Under the pieces are notes generated by a model. The model saw only the letters and a list, made by a program, of their open reading frames with translations. It did not search any database and had not been told where the DNA came from. This document shows positions 46,413 through 59,099 of a stretch of 64,000 bases of DNA, piece after piece (the stretch's first letter is position 1; each line of letters begins with the position of its first letter). This DNA is from Aquatica leii (Eukaryota; Arthropoda; Insecta; Coleoptera; Lampyridae): assembly GCA_035610365.1 (NCBI GenBank), contig CM069432.1:230600532-230664531 (forward strand), given 5' to 3'. The position numbers were made by a program, and so were the translations under genes.

Positions 46413-46832
46413 ATGTTGTTTAATATAGTAATTATGAACTTAGATAGTTCATACGTCGGTGAATTAATGCATGATACTATAGGTATCATGGGATGATTAT
46501 CTTATGTACCTTAACAAGACCATAAAATTTTGGAGGATTACTCGTATAAGTAGTCAATTTTTTATATAAATTTATACCAATATGGCCTTTTTGGTATAGC
46601 ATTTTACTAATCTTGTTATTTTGATTTTAAAAAGACATCGTAAGATCAATTATTTCTTTAACTCAAGCGTAGCATTAGTGAACAAATAAGATTTTGGTAA
46701 TTTGTTGTTTGTGTTTTTCATTTTTACTGTAAATTGTAATTTATTATTCTAGTTAGTAAGTTTTTAATTATATTGACAATTGAAATATGTTCGACTTATA
46801 TACTTTTATAATTAATTATAATTACCACCCAA
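46413..46832. other. AT-rich spacer after the PDIA6 pseudogene
   Basis: No final PDIA6 exon could be found here. Nothing else is recognised. Confidence 0.4.
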
Positions 46833-46840
46833 AATAGATT

Positions 46841-46965
46841 GGCCTGATGAAGTTCGCACAATAGCCAACAAAACGTAGCCACAATTACTACAGAGTTTTC
46901 TTTCTGAGTTGTGCCTATCTTCCACATCTAAGGATCTATGGTCGCATAGAATCACTACCAAGCTA
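46841..46965 (+). repeat. Single copy of the repeat that forms the 62805-62955 palindrome
   Basis: It starts GGCCTGATGAAGTTCGCAC, has ACAAAACGTAGCCACAATTA, and ends in a ~75-bp block (46893-46965) nearly identical to each arm of the palindrome at 62805-62955 (CTTTCTGAGTTGTGCC and GGATCTATGGTCGCATAG among others). The CTGATGA...AAAAC spacing recalls ends of Penelope-like elements. Open frames across it are by-products. Confidence 0.8.
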
Positions 46966-49660
46966 ATTTTATTGTCTAAGCATTCTACGTCGCTTATTTT
47001 CATTTAATATAATTTAATACACCAGAGATTTCTTACTTTGTGAGGTAGAAACTTTAGTTGAGAATCTTTCAAAAATGTGGCGGGCATATTGCCGAACTTG
47101 AGCTTTGCTCTCGGCTCTTCATTGTAATGAAACTTTTTTCCCCATCGCATCGGTATGTAATTACAAGTTAGTAAATAGTAACTTTTATTTCAAAAATTTT
47201 ATTATACTCAAACTTGTTTGATATTTTGTCAGTTATATTGTTATGTCCTTTTTTACTTTACTGTTTATTAAACTGAAGTAAAAATAATAGTACTGTGGTT
47301 TGGCGATATAATACTAAGCTAGAAGAATAATTTAACTAATTTTTAAAATACATTTCCTGGCGCTGAATTTTTGGAATAAGTTTTATTTTAACAACATTTA
47401 TACTAATTTGTAGTAACGTTCTTAATAAAACAAAAAAAAAACAATTTTATAGTGCAAACTATTAAAATGCCTAAAAAACTAAAAAATATGATTTAAATAT
47501 ATGTAGTTTCACCTAGTTGATTAACAAATGAATAGTTTCTTAATTATAAATAAAATATTGACAATTTTAAATATTTTTAGTTAACAAATTTAAATTAGCA
47601 GTACTTCCGGGACTTGTAATTTCAATGTTGAGATTAAGTGTAAAAAACTACTTTTACTATTTACGATACTAAAAGCAATAACAAATTCTTACTTCATTCA
47701 GTTTGTAGTAAAAAACGCAGTCAACGAATGTAGTTTTTATGGTTTTTAATCAAACAAAATTTTATATTTATATTTTTAATTAAAAATTGATTTATGTTGA
47801 TTTTTTAATACTGTGCAAAAGCAAATAGTACGTTAGTTTTATACAGTAAACTGCAATAAAAGTGTCATTTTTAACAGTTGCGCCATAAGTAACTAATAAC
47901 TGTTGCTATAAACAATTGTTATACGCCTAAAAATAATTTAGTAAATACAAGATAATTTAAATGATAAAAACGTAAAAAAAATAAAGTGTAAAAATAAGAT
48001 ACGATTATTGCTAAGTTTTATTAAAACACTAAATCTAAAATATCTATTCATAGACACCACTACAACAACTTTGTGAAATTAATGACACTCGGAGATATAT
48101 ACTTTGTAAAGAATGAATATTAGCAATAAAACAGAAAATAATCGCTAGCAGAATATTAATGGCGCAAGAAGTAAAACTAACTTGTCTTCCGAGTAAAAGA
48201 AAAGATTTAATAAATACATGAAGACTTATCTAAATTTTAAAACATAGCATCAGTATATTAACAAGTTTTGCAAGATGACAGCAAAGAATTTAAAATATCT
48301 TTGTAGCCATTATTATGCAGTTTTTGTAATAAAGACAGCATATTTCACGAGTTTAAATCGTAAACATTTACGACTCTCTTAAGGAAAAATTTTATGCGTT
48401 TTACTGTACAATAAAAAAGTATAATTAATTTTGGTTATAATGTTCCTTTTTTTAAATTTTAAGTTAATTGGGTTAATACAAAAAATAAAAAAAATGTAAA
48501 AGACGTGAATATAAATTAAAACATTATATATTTATGCAAACAAAATGAAATGCAAAGACAATGTTTTATGCTGTTAACAAGCTTGTAACAGTGCTTTTAC
48601 AATTAAAATTAATAAAAGTTATCTCTCAATGTTATCTAAAACTTAGAATGGTTTTTCTTTTAAAAATTAATTGAAAGTATTACAGTAATATAATATTTGC
48701 TTATCTTAACTATCATCAACTAAGCTGCAAAATTCAAAGTTGATTAACATTTATACAAATTGAAAATACATATGTCTTTTATGTTATTTATAATAATATA
48801 TTCAGTTATTACAAATACGTAATAAATAATTTGAAGAAATGTATGGTTTAGGTAAAAAAACTACGCTTCAATTTTCAAATCAGATACACATAAATTATTT
48901 CATTTCTTCAAATTTTTTAAAAATAAGTTTCTAGTAAAGATACCTCGGTATATTTGTAAAACATATACCAGATATAGCTTATATCAACAAATAAATTCAA
49001 CGTATAATTAAAAAATTAAATACTTTTAATTTGTTGATAGAATTATTGCGTAGACAATCAATTAATAATCTAAAACCTGGCTTTATCTTTTCTATACATT
49101 CCACAACAAATATTTAATAAATCAAATAATATATGAAATAGGTATGCGTTAGTCGTCTTTAAATTATTTTACCAATGAATCGCCAAATACAATTAAAATA
49201 ATTTTTTGAAGTTACAATAGATTTAAAATTAATTTATTTTTGTTGTAATAAAGTTTATTTTCTAAGGAATATTATAAATAGCATAAATCTAGTTTACAAT
49301 TGAAAAAAATTATAATTACTACAAAGTTTTGTTATTAATTACTTTCGTGAAAAGTATATAAATTTTAAAAATTATGACACCCAGGGTAGCCATAAGAAAT
49401 AACTTTGCTTATGTTTTTTTAAATTTTGTTAACGTATTTGGTACTATACACATCGCTCATACGTTACAAACAATAAAAATAATAATTATATTTCACAATC
49501 TCTTCCTCATGATTACATAAAACACTTGTAGTTTTCATCTCTTCGGTTATTAAGTCACAACGGATGAAAGTAAATTCCTTGAGTACGCCTCTGACTGACC
49601 AACACAGATTATTACACTAAGCGGTACAATGGTCACTTTGTTTTTTTGTGTTGTTGAGTG
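46966..49660. other. AT-rich intergenic sequence
   Basis: Long AT-rich stretch, nothing recognised on either strand. Confidence 0.5.
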
Positions 49661-49675
49661 CGTAGTGTTTTAAAA

Positions 49676-51110
49676 TAGGAAAAACAAAGAAATCTCGAGA
49701 AAAATTGAAAAGGAAATTGAAAACACTTGAGAATGAAATTAACAAGATGTGTGATACCTCATCAAGCACGAGTAAGTATTGTATTAATTAATTCTTTTAG
49801 GACAAAGAGATGTCTTTATTGCGGGACAAAGAACACATATTCTTTGTTACACTAGTAAACAGTCATATGACTTGTTTCTTACTTTTATGCAGTGTTGATT
49901 TCTTACTAATGTATATACATAAGTGTTGTTATTCACATCACTTAACAGTTCACACTTATTTCTACAGAATAAATACATAAAGTATTGTTATTGCTGTAGC
50001 GTTTTGCTAAGGCATATAAAATCCTCAAGACGTTGTTTAATAATTACACATATAGAAAAATTTTGTTTGCATAAATACTGTATTCAATTAATGACAGTAT
50101 TATCTATAAGTATTGACTATGCAAGCTAATTTATAATTTTATTTAAGGCTCAGATGAATCTACATATACATCTAGCACTATAAATAGCAAAGTATTACCT
50201 GAGCACAACGTTGAGAAAAAAATTTCTATTTCCTCTCAGTTGGATGAAAATGAAAAAAAAAGAAGGGCCTAAATTGCACAACAAAATTGTTAATCGTTGG
50301 ACCTCGGCTTTACAAAATGGAATTGAAAAAGATACACGAAAAAGCTTATTAGAGAACTATCCACTCACAAAGACTACTCTCTTTTAAAAGCGCCCAAACT
50401 AAATGGCGAAATTCAGCCATTTCTTTCGAATAATTGCCAAAAACAGGATTGTTTTTTGAGCAAAATTCAGAAACAAATTAGTGCTGCTATATGCGCTGTG
50501 GGAATCTTTATGAATAAATTGGTAATAGATGGAGACAAAAAAAACGAAATTGTGCCATATTTAATTGACCCCTGTAAACTCTTAACGGATCTACACCATT
50601 CTTTATTTCTTTACCGGAGATATATCATTAGTCATCACATTACTCCTACAATGAAGAAGCCATTAGAATCTTCACCTATTGATGACTTTTTGTTTGGTGT
50701 AGGTTTGGCAGATAGAATTAAAGAGAAGTAGGCTATAAAAAGAACTATCACACAGCTAGTTATCAAAAAGAGGTTGCCATCAACTTCACCCGTAAATGCT
50801 CCACGTTCTTGAAACTCCAAGCGCCCTTTAACCAAGGTTCGCATGAAACCCCAAGTAAGGAAGCACCGAAAGACATACCTATCCCATCAACCTTCACAGA
50901 TTCGGAAGAAATTCTTAGAGCACAAGCACCATCGTCTGTAGAGGTAAAACCACAATTCATAGCTGGTAGACTAACATATTTTCTTCATGAATGGAATAAA
51001 ATTGCAAACCCAATCATTGGATACGTGGTTATAAGCTGCCGTTTATTAAGCGTCCATACAATTTTAACATACCTTCTGTTACTCTTTTCAATTCACATAC
51101 TAAAAGTCTT
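49676..51110 (+). pseudogene. DIRS gag-like protein, apparently spliced
   Basis: The first segment (49676-49771) is lysine-rich and coiled-coil-like (GKTKKSREKLKRKLKTLENE). It ends at donor GTAAGTATT. A 376-bp intron ends at acceptor TTATTTAAG (50147). The frame joins as SSTSSDESTYTSST and runs to SSQLDENE. Then, with shifts, come LHNKIVNRWTSALQNGIEK, LLKAPKLNGEIQPFLSN and KIQKQISAAICAVGIFM. SPIDDFLFGVGLADRIKEK at 50670-50729 is a hallmark block. IAGRLTYFLHEWNKIANPII at 50959-51018 leads into the polymerase part. Several stops are present. Confidence 0.7.
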
Positions 51111-52467
51111 CAAGTAAAAAATGCTACTAAAAATCTTATTAGTATGGGCGCTATTGAGAAATCGAAAAAAACAAAAAATTATTTTTATTCACCGTTTTTT
51201 GTTAATTCCTAAACCTGATGTATCTAAACAATTTATCTTAAATCTTAAAAATTCAAACAAACGTCCTTAAATTAATGTATAGAAACTGCTGGTTTTCTAC
51301 CATTGATATTAAAGATGCTTATTACCTGGTATCCATCCATTCACGTTTTAGAAAATACTTGAAATTTGTATTTAATAAAACTGTCTACCAGTTCATTTCC
51401 TTAGTTTTTGGTTTAACAACAGCACCTTTTGTTTTCACAAAATTATTAAAACCTTCTTTAAAATACTTAAGAGCACAAAGTATAACACTTGTAGCATACA
51501 TAGACGATATTATTATTATTGGTAGAACCTATAATCAATGCTGTTCACACACGAAAATAGTGCTTTCCAAATTAGTTGGTTTTGGTTTTTTATTAAATAA
51601 AATGCCGAAAAGAGTAATTTAATCCCGTCTCAAACCTGTAAATATTTAGGTTTTATTTTCAATTTGTTAAACATGAGTTTTTCTTTACCGTTAGATAAAA
51701 GAGAGTCAATTCTAAAGGAATGTGTATACTATAAAAGCAAATCTAATTGTAAAATTAGAAGATTTGCTCAGTTTGTTGGAAAACTTATTTCTACTTGTCC
51801 TGCCTTAGACTATAGTTGGTTATACACAAAGAATTTTGAGACGACAAAAAATTACTGAAACAGAAATTTTAATGCATTAATAAATGTGCCATACAGCCTC
51901 AGTTGTGACTTAAAGTGATAGAAAGATAATATTTTAACAGCATCTAGAAAGATTTCTAGGAACAATTATGTCCTGGAAATATTTTCAGATGTTTCCCTAA
52001 CGGGTAGGGATGCAGTATGCAAGGGAGAAAAAATCATGGTTTCTGGGATACTAGCTTTTATAGAAACCATAATATTCATTATCTGGAACTTCTAGCTGCT
52101 TTTAGTGGATTGAAAACCTTTTTGCAAAGACAACAGAATGCGACGTATTACTGAGAATTGATAACAAAACTAGTATTGCTAATATTCATAGAATGGGATG
52201 GGCAAAACGCTCACCTCTATAAAATTATCAGTGAAATTTGGGAATGATGCCAACAGAAAAATTTATATATATATTTGCGTCGTACATTAATACAAAAGAA
52301 AATAACATAGCAGATAAAGAAACAAGGTCTAGACAAAGTATGAATTAAATACAAAAGCCTTTGACATGGTATGCATTAAATATGGTATAACAACTATAGA
52401 CCTTTGTGCTTCCAATACTAACAGAAAATATGCACGCTACATTTAGTGGTTTAAAGATCCAGAAATA
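51020..52467 (+). pseudogene. DIRS reverse transcriptase / RNase H
   Basis: A lead GYKLPFIKRPYNFNIPSVTL and NLISMGAIEKS segment comes first, with a shift near the LIPKPD block. Palm motifs follow: TIDIKDAYYLV, FGLTTAPFVFTKLLKPSL and the active-site VAYIDDIIII (catalytic YxDD at 51497-51508). The connection reads LPLDKRESI..., KIRRFAQFVGKLISTCPALD and YSWLYTKNFE (51664-51850). RNase H-like segments are EIFSDVSLTG (about 51980), HGFWD-like HGFWDTSFYRN, and ECDVLLRIDNKTSIANIHRM (about 52137-52197), then YIFASYINTKENNIADKETR. At least five frame breaks are present. Confidence 0.75.
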
Positions 52468-54065
52468 GTGTCCGTTATAGAGAGGTGTCCGCTAAAGAGA
52501 GGGTTGAATTTAATTGCGTAAAATTATTTTGAATGAAAATTATATATGACATAATATATTACAAGTACGTCATATAATGATTTTTTCTATTTAGTGATAA
52601 TTCCATTAAGATTTTGATCTTTAGGCTAAATTGCATGTAAACGTTTATATTTTATGTACCTTTACAAAATTAGTAAACGTGTAAACGATTTTTATATGAG
52701 ACAACCAAAAAATCCTTGCAAATTTTTGAGCGAAACCGAAGTTTTCGCGGTGAAGAGTTGTCAGAATAAAAAAACCGTTAAACGTATAAACGTTTATTTT
52801 TTTTCGTTTACACTTTTTATTTTTTAAACGCTTTTTGTCATTTCTAGTAAAAATGCCTTTCAAGTATGATGTACAAATTCTATATTATGATGTTTTTGTA
52901 ACAAAATTTTACGAAAGTACTTACGGTTTTTTTTTAGAATTATTTACCTGTCTTATCTTTACTACTACTATATTGTTAATTATTATTATTATATTATAGG
53001 ACTTCTTATTTCTACAATACAAAACACTTTCACTAATTTTACTAAGAATTCCTTCTATATATATAAATGTATAAACACATTACAAAGACGAATTTATTTA
53101 TAAATGTCGCGTGCAATCACTATAGCTATTTTAATGTTTGATATATGTAATAAGAATAATGTATTGTTTATTTAAAAAAGTTCTTTGATATTTAATTTTT
53201 ATGATCTACGTTTATATTTGTATTTTATTTATTTTTTCTTCTAGCCTTAAAAACTGTCGTTTATTCTGAGACATCTTCACTAAATACCGCACGTATAAGC
53301 TACAACTTAAAAATGCTTTTTACTTGAATACAAAAAACAAACTAATAAAGAAAAAAAAATACAATAAAACCAAAATGATTTACGTATTTAAGTAAATATC
53401 TAATAAAATGAGCAATCCTCAAACAACTAAGAAAATCTCAACCCGACTTATTTTAGTTATTGACGGGTTATTAAGGTTATTATACCTGTAGAGTGGTTTT
53501 ATTATGTCGTGAACTGTGACCTTGAGTCGAAAATCGGAATTAATAGACTAAAAATTAAGAATTTGACAAGTCTATGTGAATCTAAAAAACGTTAGTCTAT
53601 TTAAAGGGAGTCACGTCAACAAAAATTAAAAATAATCACATATTTATATATTAAATAAAAATAAGTTTACTTATAATAATACGTCAATACTTATTAATAA
53701 CAAATACAACGACATAAGCAAAGCTAGGTTAGGATTAATGTACCGGCGAATGTTTGTAAGACGGATGATAGAAACATTTTGACATATATGAGACGTCTAA
53801 CAATTGAAAGTAGAAACAAATATTTGTTTTTGTCTGAATCATTCAAAACCACATTTTTTTCAGTTTCATTAAAATAATATTTTAGGGTTCCATTATGGAA
53901 AGATATTTTTTAAGGCAATCTGGAAAAAATGTGTAAATTTTAGTGTCCGCGTTCGTTCTACAGAGGGTTCGTTGTTGAGAGGTGTTTGCTATGTAGTTGT
54001 ATGTTGTAAGTTTGGGGATAAAACATTGTCCGTTAGAGAGAGGTGTCCGTTAATATATATATATA
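52468..54065. repeat. TGTCCGTTATAGAGAGG-type terminal repeats bracketing AT-rich DNA
   Basis: At 52468-52505 two tandem units read GTGTCCGTTATAGAGAGG then TGTCCGCTAAAGAGAGG. At 53943-54050 up to five diverged units occur, ending GTCCGTTAGAGAGAGG and TGTCCGTTAA. Such 17-18-bp repeats are the usual ends of one group of Tigger/pogo-like elements. Both clusters read in the same direction, so they are not a simple inverted pair. The 1.4 kb between them is AT-rich with no transposase. Confidence 0.5.
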
Positions 54066-54353
54066 GGTATTATATGATGATGATTCACAATTATTCACCT
54101 AAATCACAGGAAATTGTTGATAATGAAATTATAAAAGCTTCAGTCACATAGCAATTGGGTATCAAGTTTTTCACGTCTCTCAAGTTAGCAATACAAAGTT
54201 AGCAAAACCAAATAAAACATAATTAGGAATTTGTTACTAATTTCTTGCAAAAGAAAAAACTTGTAGCTTTCTTACTTTTTTAATTATGCATTAAACTTGA
54301 GGCAAGTTAGTAGTACACCATTCTAAACAGTGTTTTAATAAATCGGTATTCGG

Positions 54354-54449
54354 TTTAAAATGTGTGTAGAATTTCTTGCTAAATTATTGTTAATTAATTG
54401 TAAAAGAAAAAAGCTGATAGCTTTATGATTATTCTACACACATTTTAAA
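54354..54449. repeat. Perfect 19-bp inverted repeat
   Basis: TTTAAAATGTGTGTAGAAT (54354-54372) and its exact complement ATTCTACACACATTTTAAA (54431-54449) are separated by 58 bp. Just downstream (54493-54530) lies a TTGATGAAG...AAAACG motif of the type found at transposon ends. This is likely part of a decayed element end. Confidence 0.75.
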
Positions 54450-54589
54450 TAGGAAATAAATTGATTGATTAATTTCTTTTTTCTCTCGCGTCTTGATGAA
54501 GCCCCTTACGAAAGTGGGTAAAACGTTTGGAACTTCGGTTACAACTATGATACCGTCCAAACCCGGAAGGCGTTCTCATCTTAGTACAT

Positions 54590-56277
54590 AATTAAATTAA
54601 TTGGAAACTACAATAAGTTAACATCTACAGAGGCAGATTTTAAAAAGTGGTGTTTTAAAGATTAATAGTGATAACAATATTTCAAAAATTCAATAGTGTT
54701 TCGCTAACATTTCTTTTTATTTTTACTATTTGCCTTGGTTCTAATAAGTTTTGACTAAATAAATAGATTAAATTAAAAAATTAATTAAACGTGCTTTTTT
54801 TCTAATTCGCGATAATGCAGATGAGACTAATAAAATTATAATTCTAAATTTAATTTCTAAATACTTATCGATACGATAACAAAATAAATTTTTTTAAGCG
54901 TAATTATAAATATCAAGTATTATCAGTTTGTTAAATATGCTGCTCTTTAACGCCCCCCCGTTAGTTTCTAAACTTGCTTCCGCCTTTTATAAAAATGTTG
55001 ATGCTTATTGGAGGGCTGGGGGCGCTACTGTCTCCGTTAGAAACAGATAACTTAAAGTTTATCAAGCAATTTATAGATGTTCCAAAAAAACTTTTTTACT
55101 AGTCATTTTTCTAGAAAATAAAAGTAATACATATTAAAATCGTATAATTATAATACTTACCACGTATACCAATATTATATATTTGAGTTTATAGTTTTAT
55201 GACTAGCTGTAAATACTACCAAAATAATCAAAAATAGATTTATGACGTTTTTCAATTTTTTAAATCATAATTAATTATTTAAGTTATGCCGTAAAACGTA
55301 ATGTTATTTAATTTTAATAAGAAAGTTTAAGTGCCAACTGAGTTTATGTGGTTTTCTAATCATGTTTTTGACTTGCTAGTTAAAGTTTTATAATTCGAAT
55401 CTATGACGATGTTTTGCATTTAACGTGTAAAAAGTAATAAAGCCAGTGGGCAACAGTAATGATTTCTTGTTTTTTCTTGCTATAATTGACTCTAAGATAC
55501 TTGCGTTGGAAGTGAATGTATAACTATACTAATTGAATTACAATGCTTAACCGTTAAATACATAAACTAAATAATTATAAATTAAAACATTATTGCTTGG
55601 TATTTATAATATAAATTTTCTGTGTAACTTATTATTAGAATTTAATTTAACTTTAAGTGTTTAAATATTACCTACCAGCTCTAAATAACTTTTACTAATT
55701 TAAGTGAACAGGTACTGTATATTAGTTAAATAATATAAATTATTATCTCAACAAATACGAGGTTGAATATCAATTAGTAACGTTTTGAAACTTTATACCT
55801 TTACACGTTTTTTTAGTTAGAAAAACGCTAAAACTAGGAGGCCAACATTATCTTTCTAAATCCGCGAGTTTGATAGCGATTACCAAGCAGCAACGCAGCA
55901 AATAGTAGCAGGAACATAAATGTGATTTTGTGACTATGACATCACTTTCTAAAAAAAATTTTACTTATGATTTTATAGTTAGCTGAGAACACTATTTACT
56001 GTATAGTACTGAAAAACTTGTACTGCCACAAGCATACGAAATCGTGGACTCAAAAGTTTTTTGTTTGCTTGAGACAGAAAAATGTCTTACGTTGGCTATG
56101 GATTATAAAGTACAGAGGTGTTAAAAGGTCTTACGCACTGAGCCAAAAGTGAACATAAATACATAAATACAATACAAAAGTTTTTATTATATCATTAAAA
56201 TTGAGCCGGTGGACGAGTTCATCAATATAATGAACAGATCTACATTCAATCTATGAACTTATATTTCATCATAGTAA
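54590..56277. other. AT-rich intergenic sequence
   Basis: No gene. Two C/G-run patches near 54950-55030 (ACGCCCCCCCGTTAG and GGGGGCGCTACTG) hint at inverted transposon ends about 60 bp apart, but the match is weak. Confidence 0.4.
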
Positions 56278-56640
56278 TGAACACAATTAATTTTAAAAAT
56301 AATTTCCTTAACACAATGTAATAAAATCGTTGCTTTAAGGAATGCTTACCTTGTTTTAGTGAAGTTATAACATTAATTAATGAACACTGTTCGTTGTTTT
56401 TAAGAAGTATTTCTTTGACAGAATGTAATAAAATTTTTGTTTTAATAAACGCTTACATTGTATTAATAAACTGGTTAATCGATGGACACTGTTCCTTGAT
56501 TTTAAGAATTATTTCATCGGTGGAATGCAATAGAATTGTTTTAATGAACTTATAATATTAATTGGTGAACATTGTTAATTGATTTTCAAATTGATTTCAT
56601 TTACAGATCATGCTATTAATAAGTTGTATTGATCAAATCA
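56278..56640. repeat. Diverged tandem repeat, ~100-bp period, four copies
   Basis: Units begin at 56278, 56381, 56483 and 56566 with TGAACACAATTAATT, TGAACACTGTTCGTTG, TGGACACTGTTCCTTG and TGAACATTGTTAATTG. Each contains ATTTC, GGAATGnAATA(A/G)AAT and TTTTAAT(A/G)AAC blocks at similar offsets. Spacings are 103, 102 and 83 bp. This is old satellite-like sequence. Confidence 0.7.
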
Positions 56641-57260
56641 ATGTTTTTTTTATTAATCTACTCTTATTGCATCGAAGATTACCTAGATTAATACTGCATA
56701 AGAATTATTTTTGAAAAAATTTTGTGGCTACGCAAGTTGAAAATCGTGTATAGAAACCTAATTAAATATAATTTGTTTCAATATCAAAATAATGGATACA
56801 ATTAAACAATAAATTAATCAATTTTTGAAAAAGCTGCGAACGGAGAACTGTAGAAACTAAATACTACACAGAATAATTTATGTTTTTTTAATTTTCTTAA
56901 CGACCACGCATTTTATTATAAACAGTATGGAAGAAAGGTAATATACAATAAAACTTAAGATATTTTACAAAAATTTATTATTGTGCAAAATTTTGAGATA
57001 AATACTCAGACCAAATATGTATTTACAAATCGTTTTTGATGATTTTAACTTAAAAAAATAATTTTTAATAAAACAATAAAACATTTTAGATTCCGCTGGA
57101 AATTTATGATTAAACAAATATATAATTTTAAAGAAAATGTCTAAAGCTCTTAAAACATTTGCAAATTTGTACCTTATTTCATCAAATTTTACAAATATTT
57201 CTTTAATAGAAAATATACCTTGTCCAATGCAGTAAATAGAGGGCTGAATTGCACTGCTCG
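56641..57260. other. AT-rich spacer
   Basis: Nothing recognised. Confidence 0.4.
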
Positions 57261-57266
57261 TTTTGT

Positions 57267-59045
57267 TTAATGAGCATTTATCTCTTCAATTTCTTGATAA
57301 TTTTTTGCAAGAAAATTTACGGATTTCTGGGCGTCCTTAATAGTAAATTTTGTTGTACTTTTTTTGCCTGTTACGTCTTTTTTGACAACTTTATTAGTAG
57401 GTACTACATACTCTTGTAAGGCCCAAAATAATGCTGAATTACAACCATCTGTAAAAAACAATACAAAATGATAATGTATGCCTCTAAAAAAAGCTAATGA
57501 AATTCAATAATTTCAGAAACAAACTGGTATTTGTTATCTTACAAATAAAAATATTGAAAATGCTTATTAGGATGCTTACTTTCCGTTCCTGGTTTAAGAG
57601 CTCAGCTTTTTAATAATTGCTTCTATATTTTGGCTTTTAACGTGGTTCTCTATCATTAAAAAGGAAAGGATTTTTTCAAAGTTTTGATCCCATTGTTAAC
57701 AATCCATCTTTCCTTTTGAAACCCGCTTTAAAATCCATGTCGATCTAAAATAAAATGGGTTGTGAAATAGAACAAAAATCTTTTAATAATTTTACCAGCC
57801 GAAATCCCAAGGGGTTTTTATAAAAAGGCCATTTCTCTATTATTTGAGTTGTATCGTTAGACGACTTGATAAATTGTAGACGAAATTGACTACAAGCTTT
57901 CCGTAGCATCAAATTGGTCCGCCGATGTCGTTAAGTTGTCAAACTTAAGTGCTTTAAGGAAGCTGTCTGCATTATCTTCTAGTACTATAAACAATACATT
58001 AAAAATAAAATCATATAGTAACTAACTTTTACCTAATTCTCCTTTAAGCCTATACTTGAATCTTAGTTCTTCTTCTTGTTTTGTTTCTTCAGACACGTGC
58101 TTGAGAACCGTATATTTAAAAGAACATGTTATATTGCAAAATTTAGTATAAATCTTCCCTCATTTGGAAATCTCTCCAAAATTTGTTGCTCCATTTGATG
58201 ACTAGCACCTAGCGTCATGTTTATTCCTTTTTCTTCAAAATAAAATACATTAACTAAAATGAGTGAAGCCCTCTGCTCTTCTTCAAATTAGGAAAATTTG
58301 TTGCAATGCTGAACGCGTATATTTCCTCTTGAAGTTTTGTTTAAGATATTTGCTAGTTGAATAGTATCGTTGAGACTTTGAACATCATCAGGAGTTAGAG
58401 GTGTTTCATACGGTGTGAAACGATTAGGTGGTGTATGAGCTCTAAATGTCCCGGAAGAGGAAGTTAGGGAAGGCGGATTATTTAGATTTTGCTAATAAAA
58501 AATTGGTTCTATGGAAGACCTAAATGGTAATCCAATAGATTCTCGCCATTGTTCTAAGTTATGCTCAAAGTCCCCATATAAAAGTTTTTGAGCAAAAGCT
58601 TAATATGATGGCGCTTAATAATTTTGAGAATGTTATCAAAAACAAAAGTATCTAATAATGGATTCAATAAATATTTATTTGCATTTCCTTGAATTTGAAA
58701 CACGTCTTTTCGCGAAAAGTTATCATTATTGTGAAGAGACAGTAAGAAATCTAACACATAGCTCTACATATTGTTTTTAAAAACATCAAAGTGAAATTTT
58801 TCATACTGTTTCTGAGTTATGTCAATTAAGGGACAAGTATCTGACAAAGAAATGATTTTTAATTTGGGATTACTTGGATCTATTCAAGTATCTACGCTCA
58901 TTTTAAAATTACTGTTGTCATTATTATATGTTGGAATATTTAGATCTATATAATTATTCACGTTTATCATAAATTCATTATCATTTCTATTTGTGGAATC
59001 AATAATATGTATAGGATGCTTGCATTTATATGTCTTTTGAAACGT
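57267..59045 (-). pseudogene. Transposon-associated protein relic, family not named
   Basis: Minus-strand segments in order: a leader with YKCKHPIHIIDS (about 59010); FLLSLHNNDNFSRKDVFQIQ and a KYLLNPLLD tail (58750-58650); TPYETPLTPDDVQSLNDT with LANILNKTSRG (about 58410-58320); LGASHQMEQQILERFPNEG (about 58220); KVL-type EETKQEEELRFKYRLKG (about 58090); and an exon at 57460-57267 with WALQEYVVPTNK and KFTIKDAQKSVNFLAKNYQE. I know such segments from multi-exon transposon-like proteins of insects and Hydra but cannot give a superfamily. Stops interrupt every part. Confidence 0.45.
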
Positions 59046-59099
59046 GATAATTTTTGAAAACTTTGAGAGCTAACTAACCTTAGGTTGTGCTACTTTTTC

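Larger units (their letters stand above)
49676..52467 (+). mobile_element. DIRS-like retrotransposon remnant
   Basis: A gag-like region (49676-51110) is followed by a reverse transcriptase/RNase H region (about 51120-52467), in the order of DIRS elements, which integrate with a tyrosine recombinase. The recombinase is not present. The copy stops at 52467, where GTGTCCGTTATAGAGAGG repeats begin. The last readable part (TTIDLCASNTNRKYARYI, then WFKDPEI) is the conserved linker after RNase H. No inverted or split repeats were seen. Confidence 0.78.

Noticed and set aside
54950..55030. C-run and G-run patches as inverted transposon ends
   Set aside because: The match beyond the homopolymer runs is too weak, and no content or target duplication supports an element.
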